The notes under the pieces are model-generated. The model worked only from the letters and a program-made list of their open reading frames with translations. It had not been told where the DNA came from and ran no database searches. The position numbers were made by a program, and so were the translations under genes. From Hyalangium versicolor (GTDB lineage: Bacteria; Myxococcota; Myxococcia; Myxococcales; Myxococcaceae): DNA of 64,000 nucleotides. The stretch is taken from positions 491,247 to 555,246 of the forward strand of contig NZ_JAHXBF010000005.1 of the NCBI RefSeq assembly GCF_020103695.1, read 5' to 3'. This document shows positions 62,771 through 64,000 of this stretch, in pieces (within the stretch, counting starts at the first letter, position 1; each line of letters begins with the position of its first letter).

Positions 62771-63417
62771 GAACTCCATGCCTTCTGGTTGGCATCATCT
62801 CATTGAGCTGCGTAAAGAGCCCCATGCCTCCCCTACCGTCGGAGGGGGAAGATGAGTCCATTGTCTTTCCGGAGTTCTCCGGCCCGGCCGCCGATGGGGT
62901 CAATCAGCCTGGGTCATATGATGTGGATGGCGCGACGCTGCAGTCGCTCTTGACCGCACTCAACGATTTCCTACCGGCGGAGTCCCGGGACCCATCGTGC
63001 TGGAACAGACCCGATGCCTGGCGCTACCGAGTCATCCGCCAAGGAGATACTTTCTTCATTCGCATCCAAGCAGATCCGGCTTTTTGCGCGGGCAAGCTCA
63101 TGATGCTGGACTCTGGTGCGCAATACGCGATCAGCAGGGATGGCCGAATCCTCCGACGCTTGTTCACAGGCCAGCCGGACTGGACTCCAGGTTCGGAGAC
63201 TCCAGACGCTGGCGACGACACAGGAGATGCCGGCAGGAACATGGCCCCTGCGGATGCCGACATTGCCGACGTTCTGGAGTCGACCTGGAGCGAGTCTCGG
63301 GCATGGCTGGATGGTGGTTTCAAATCGTCTCGTCCGAATCCACAGCATGATGGCCTCGGCACTTCGGATGGTGGTTCTCGTCGGGACGGCGGGGTGTCGC
63401 CAACTCCGGTCAAGTGA
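62767..63417 (+). CDS. Putative lipoprotein downstream of the JAB-like gene
   Basis: A 216-residue protein with a short signal peptide and Cys15 (ISLSCVKSP) as probable lipidation site. The middle part (SLLTALNDFLPAESRDPSCWNRPDAWRYR, and IRIQADPAFCAGKLM) is globular with three further Cys. The C-terminal ~75 residues are Asp/Gly/Ser-rich and low complexity (PDAGDDTGDAGRN). It may pair with the JAB-like protein. Not a known family. Confidence 0.6.
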   Translation: MRTPCLLVGIISLSCVKSPMPPLPSEGEDESIVFPEFSGPAADGVNQPGSYDVDGATLQSLLTALNDFLPAESRDPSCWNRPDAWRYRVIRQGDTFFIRIQADPAFCAGKLMMLDSGAQYAISRDGRILRRLFTGQPDWTPGSETPDAGDDTGDAGRNMAPADADIADVLESTWSESRAWLDGGFKSSRPNPQHDGLGTSDGGSRRDGGVSPTPVK

Positions 63418-63567
63418 CTTGCTCTTGGACCCGGAGCGTTTTGCTCCGGCCCTATGGCAGTTTGGGGGCGAGCCGCCGTTCATTAAACGGCCATGTCCCT
63501 CGTTCAGCCAACGATCAAGCGTCGGAGGTTGTGCGCCTGCCTCCCATCCTGCTAGGTTAGGTGAGCT

Positions 63568-63897
63568 ATGCGCGACTCCCTACCCTGCCGGTCTGTCCTG
63601 CTTGCCGTTCTCGTGTCCTCGGTGGCCATGGGCCAAAACGGCGAGTCCCGCGTACGGAACCTCTACCTCTCCGACGATCCACGAGACGAAGCCCCCCGAG
63701 TGAACGTCGGCGGTTGTGTTGCCACCGTCCTCCGCTTCGAGCAAGCCGTTGATCCGGTCCGGACGAAAATGCTCGGCTGGGAAGGGTGGTTTGAACCCTT
63801 GTTGGTGGGTGGCAAGTCGGTAGTGCTGGTGCCGCTCCAGAAGATCGCGCCCGAGGACCGCTTTCTCCTGCGGGTAGCGCTAGCACCAAACGCGTAA
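63568..63897 (+). CDS. DUF2381 (TIGR02268)-like protein, truncated
   Basis: A 109-residue exported protein (signal peptide SVLLAVLVSSVAMGQ). VRNLYLSDDPRDEAPRVNVGGCVATVLRFEQ and VVLVPLQKIAPEDRFLLRVAL are like the N-terminal domain of the myxobacterial DUF2381 family. Members are usually about 300 residues, so the protein ends early, at TAA 63895-63897; the following ~100 bp do not continue it. Its usual Ser/Thr kinase partner would be outside the window. Pseudogene or short variant. Confidence 0.65.
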   Translation: MRDSLPCRSVLLAVLVSSVAMGQNGESRVRNLYLSDDPRDEAPRVNVGGCVATVLRFEQAVDPVRTKMLGWEGWFEPLLVGGKSVVLVPLQKIAPEDRFLLRVALAPNA

Positions 63898-64000
63898 GCG
63901 GCTCGAAACGGGTGACTTGCAGAGTTCCGCCGGTGGTGGGTAGGGGGAGCTGACGCCAGCGCCCGGGAGTTCGCCTGTGGAGCCCTGAGCCGAGCGCCCG

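Overview
The window is GC-rich, densely coded DNA from a myxobacterium, most likely of the Cystobacterineae (Archangium/Cystobacter/Myxococcus relatives). Supporting this are a TIGR02268/DUF2381-type gene, a myxococcal Cys-rich repeat, a match to the Myxococcus LexA box, a Ser/Thr kinase fused to signalling domains, and many GTG starts. Placement is by inference from gene content; no rRNA or tRNA gene was found.

Layout. (1) 1-15606, minus strand: a nearly complete type VI secretion system (T6SS) operon reading tssJ-K-L-M-tagF-tssA-B-C-hcp-tssE-F-G-clpV, with clpV running off the left edge. (2) 15885-34136: the effector region. A minus-strand evolved VgrG (17671-21137) is split by a frameshift in a short GA repeat and carries a C-terminal domain that looks like a caspase/CHAT-type (clan CD) cysteine protease. 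It is followed by four tightly packed small genes, three of which look PepSY-like and are candidate immunity (protease inhibitor) proteins. A divergent standard VgrG comes next, then a HEAT-repeat protein, a thiolase-like protein, an AHH nuclease toxin with its Imm11 protein, a large PQQ-type sugar dehydrogenase lipoprotein, an orphan Imm49 protein, and a DUF2169/PAAR-like/DUF6484 delivery set with no visible toxin. (3) 34345-47828: mostly housekeeping and stress genes: imuA-imuB behind a LexA box, a von Willebrand A lipoprotein, Lon protease with a strong terminator, an aldo/keto reductase, a heme-oxygenase-like gene behind a Fur box, an amidase, and an FHA membrane protein coupled to an S1C protease. 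(4) 47999-60311: signalling and regulation: a 1014-residue kinase fusion, a phosphodiester glycosidase, a metallopeptidase, an XRE-cupin regulator with tandem operators and a coupled 43-residue leader ORF, a protein that is almost half methionine, a cyclic-nucleotide-binding protein, a GerW-like protein, an exported three-gene unit and a Crp-family regulator. (5) 60522-64000: a broken region with a frameshifted kelch-gene remnant, a DarT-NADAR DNA ADP-ribosylation toxin-antitoxin pair, a JAB-like fragment with a lipoprotein, and a truncated DUF2381 gene.

How they fit. The T6SS operon supplies the injection machine. The region to its right holds three delivery modules (VgrG-protease, VgrG/AHH nuclease, PAAR-like) and their likely immunity genes. 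The strongest candidate for a new system is the VgrG-caspase-like protease with its PepSY-like gene cluster. All domain calls were made by reading translated sequence by eye, with no database search.
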